Source: Nitrososphaerales archaeon
GTDB lineage: Archaea > Thermoproteota > Nitrososphaeria > Nitrososphaerales > Nitrososphaeraceae
Direction: 5' to 3'
Length of the DNA stretch: 7,030 nt
Assembly (NCBI GenBank): GCA_029237515.1
Contig: JARBAV010000097.1
Coordinates: 1-7,030, forward strand
Shown: positions 5,300 through 7,030 of the stretch, one piece after another
Layout of the letters: each line of letters opens with the position of its first letter
How positions within the stretch are numbered: position 1 is the stretch's first letter
The notes under the pieces: generated by a model
Databases searched by the model: none
What the model saw: only the letters and a program-made list of their open reading frames with translations
Told to the model about the DNA's origin: nothing
Made by a program: the position numbers and the translations under genes

Positions 5300-6139
5300 A
5301 TGGTATCCAATCAAAAGGTTTCCATTGTCACCGGTAGTTCAAGTGGTATTGGATTAGAAACTGCACTTACCCTCGCACGAAATGGATATTTTACATATGC
5401 AACTATGCGTAATCCGGAAAAAGACGCACCGATAAAAAATGCGTTGAAAAAGGAAAACCTTCCCATTAAGGTTATACAGCTTGATGTTATTGATGATGAA
5501 TCACTAAAAAATGCAATTGACCACGTAACTTCTGAAGCTGGCAGGATCGATGTCCTAGTAAATAACGCTGGTTACGGGCTCGTTGGCGCGTTAGAAGAGC
5601 TTTCTATGGAAGAGATTAAGGCTCAGTATGAGACCAACCTATTCGGACTAGTGAGAGTAATTCAAGCAGTCCTCCCTACGATGAGAAAGCAAAGGTCTGG
5701 AAGAATTCTAAATCTGAGTTCTGGAGCCGGTCTCTTTGGTTATCCAGGCGGTTCAGCCTACGTAAGTAGCAAGTTTGCCGTTGAGGGACTGAGTGAATCT
5801 ATGGCATATGAATTAGAGCCATTTGGAATAAGGGTGATCTTAATAGAACCTGGATTTGTTCAGACTAACTTTGCAAATTCAATGGTGATCGCCAAGAAAG
5901 CGCAGGACCCGACCTCGCCATATTCTCAGATGATGCAAAGAATAGCGGCCAGTTCCAGCGAACTAGCAAAGAGTGGATCTTCTGCAGACTTGGTTGCAAA
6001 TGTTATATTGGATGCTGCTACAAACCCAAATCCTCGTCTTCGATATTTGGTAGGCAAAGATGTAGAAGCATGGGCAGCCAGCAAGAAGAGTATGGACGAA
6101 AGTGAATTCTTTAATATGATCAAGAAGATTTCGACATGA
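5300..6139 (+). CDS. Short-chain dehydrogenase/reductase (classical SDR, NADP(H)-type)
   Basis: The product has 279 residues and is a cytoplasmic Rossmann-fold oxidoreductase interconverting an alcohol and a ketone/aldehyde with a nicotinamide cofactor. The cofactor loop TGSSSGIG is at 11-18. ATMRNPEK (34-41) follows strand 2, and R37 there suggests NADP(H). LDV is at 61-63, NNAG at 88-91 and the structural Asn in TNLFG at N113. The catalytic residues are S141, Y154 and K158 (YVSSK), followed by EPGFVQTNF (183-191). The active site is complete. The C-terminal LRYLVGKD stretch and overall length resemble the 17-beta-hydroxysteroid-dehydrogenase-like SDR group, but that does not fix the substrate. 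The start is the ATG at 5300, placed by the leaderless TATA spacing; it puts strand 1 (KVSIVTG) six residues in, normal for the family. It is monocistronic, with the Kelch gene 227 bp downstream. Confidence 0.93.
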   Translation: MVSNQKVSIVTGSSSGIGLETALTLARNGYFTYATMRNPEKDAPIKNALKKENLPIKVIQLDVIDDESLKNAIDHVTSEAGRIDVLVNNAGYGLVGALEELSMEEIKAQYETNLFGLVRVIQAVLPTMRKQRSGRILNLSSGAGLFGYPGGSAYVSSKFAVEGLSESMAYELEPFGIRVILIEPGFVQTNFANSMVIAKKAQDPTSPYSQMMQRIAASSSELAKSGSSADLVANVILDAATNPNPRLRYLVGKDVEAWAASKKSMDESEFFNMIKKIST

Positions 6140-6366
6140 CTGCATTTTCTCACTAAACTAGTGAACCATTTAGGTGAAAAACATGATAGGCAAAGACTCA
6201 GAAATTGGTGGCCTTGGACGTCAAGTTAGGAAAATCGAGTGTAAGGCATCAAAATCTCCTAAGGGCAGCCATTGTACGTAGGATTGCGCCTACGACACCC
6301 ATCAGTCTTCTCGCCTATGAAAGCAATTTTATTTGCATCTTGAGTTACAATTCTAGAAATATTGCA
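6140..6366. other. Spacer between SDR and Kelch genes
   Basis: No confident gene is present. A 32-codon frame at 6183-6281 has an AGGTGA six to eleven bases upstream of its ATG but no recognisable product. A small hairpin is possible (CGTAGG 6277-6282 with CCTACG 6289-6294, 6-nt loop) but lacks a following T-run. TTTTATTT at 6327-6334 may be the TATA box of the Kelch gene, about 36 bp before its ATG, giving a short leader instead of a leaderless start. Confidence 0.3.
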
Positions 6367-7030
6367 ATGCAGACATGTAACTCATATTACATAGTATCGA
6401 TAATATCGACTCTGTCGGTTCTCATTATTTTATTTGCTATGTCACCAGATATCGTTAAACCCTTGTTTTCTCAACAGCCATCTTCGACAATTTCCAATTC
6501 CTCTTGGATGATCGGTTCATCACTTCCAACAGCCCGATCTGAGATTGCTGGGGCGGCATTAGATGGAAGGATCTACGTTATCGGTGGGTTCGATAACAGT
6601 GGCAGCAGCCGTAATTCAGTTGAAGTTTATGATGTGATTGCTGACAAATGGACAAGTGGTGAACCTTTACCTCTTCCACTAGACCATACAGCAGTAGCTC
6701 CATTTGATGGAAAGCTGTATGTGGTGGGAGGCGGATATTTGAACAGGGCCGACCTTTCAGACAAATTATTAATCTATGATCCTTCTACTAAAAGCTGGAC
6801 AGAAGGAGCAAATCTTCCTAGCCCCCGTGGTGCACTGACTGCCAATTTCATAAACGGGATTTTGTATGCAGTAGGAGGAGTGGATTCAACTGGTACCCTA
6901 ACCAGCAATCTAGCCTACGATCCTGCAACAAATATGTGGTCGGAGAAAGCCCCAATGCCAACTGCAAGAGAACACCTTACGTCAGCAGTAGTTGATGACA
7001 AACTGTATGTTATTGGCGGAAGAAGTGAAG
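6367..7030 (+). CDS. Exported Kelch-repeat beta-propeller protein, N-terminal part (runs off window end)
   Basis: There are 221 residues before the window edge and the frame is still open. The first 35 or so residues are a signal peptide or anchor, with a hydrophobic run at about 8-27 (VSIISTLSVLIILFAM). Kelch repeats follow. Each has a hydrophobic strand ending in a double glycine (GG at 73-74, 121-122, 170-171, 217-218), then a Y-D pair (88-89, 137-138, 184-185) and a Trp about 22 residues after the GG (95, 144, 191). Three full repeats and the start of a fourth are present; a Kelch propeller normally has five to seven blades, so the gene probably continues for several hundred bases. Such secreted propellers usually bind protein or carbohydrate partners; no enzymatic residues can be assigned. 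The ATG at 6367 is used; the frame is open further upstream, with a TTG at 6340, but ATG places the signal peptide normally. Confidence 0.88.
   Translation, partial: MQTCNSYYIVSIISTLSVLIILFAMSPDIVKPLFSQQPSSTISNSSWMIGSSLPTARSEIAGAALDGRIYVIGGFDNSGSSRNSVEVYDVIADKWTSGEPLPLPLDHTAVAPFDGKLYVVGGGYLNRADLSDKLLIYDPSTKSWTEGANLPSPRGALTANFINGILYAVGGVDSTGTLTSNLAYDPATNMWSEKAPMPTAREHLTSAVVDDKLYVIGGRSE

Noticed and set aside
5926..6153. Minus-strand frames of 60-75 codons at the end of the SDR gene
   Set aside because: They are antisense to the C-terminus of an intact SDR and have no independent support.
6183..6281. 32-codon plus-strand frame with an AGGTGA upstream
   Set aside because: The other genes here appear leaderless, so a Shine-Dalgarno match is weak support; the peptide is unrecognisable and there is no TATA box.
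6277..6294. Hairpin CGTAGG/CCTACG as SDR terminator
   Set aside because: The stem is only six pairs, lies about 140 bp after the stop and has no T-tract.
1..7030. CRISPR array, tRNA, rRNA, intact insertion sequence, defence island or novel multi-gene system
   Set aside because: No regularly spaced repeats, tRNA-like folds, complete transposase or linked set of co-directional accessory genes was seen on either strand.

Overview
The window looks like a stretch of archaeal chromosome, most likely from a soil ammonia-oxidising thaumarchaeon (Nitrososphaera/Nitrosocosmicus type). This rests on several things: TATA-like boxes centred about 26-29 bp upstream of the start codon at most genes (leaderless transcription), little Shine-Dalgarno signal, monocistronic genes spaced by long AT-rich gaps, relic genes in those gaps, and protein types common in that group (secreted Kelch protein, secreted WWQW protein, small RPFG membrane protein). 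The lineage is inferred from memory of families, not from a search.

Layout. 1-223 (-): N-terminal part of a SnoaL/NTF2-like protein cut by the window edge. 224-1315: about 1.1 kb without an intact gene. Inside it, 861-1086 (-) is a decayed patatin-like phospholipase gene that keeps its N-terminal glycine loop and nucleophile-elbow motif but has a frameshift, in-frame stops and a small tandem duplication. 1316-2098 (+): secreted protein of unknown function. 2163-2726 (-): GNAT acetyltransferase, richer in GC than its neighbours. 2824-3903 (-): radical SAM protein with a SPASM-like C-terminal cysteine cluster. 4219-4776 (+): small four-helix membrane protein. 4777-5299: gene-free, with a strong inverted repeat and a possible transposase scrap. 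5300-6139 (+): classical short-chain dehydrogenase. 6367-end (+): exported Kelch-repeat protein cut by the window edge.

The genes do not form an obvious operon or shared pathway. Most have their own promoter and neighbours often point in opposite directions. The radical SAM and GNAT genes are the only co-directional close pair (97 bp apart), and the GNAT gene appears to have its own TATA box. I see no CRISPR array, tRNA, rRNA, intact insertion sequence or defence system, and no convincing new multi-gene system. The most notable item is the patatin pseudogene, which is too broken to appear as an open reading frame.
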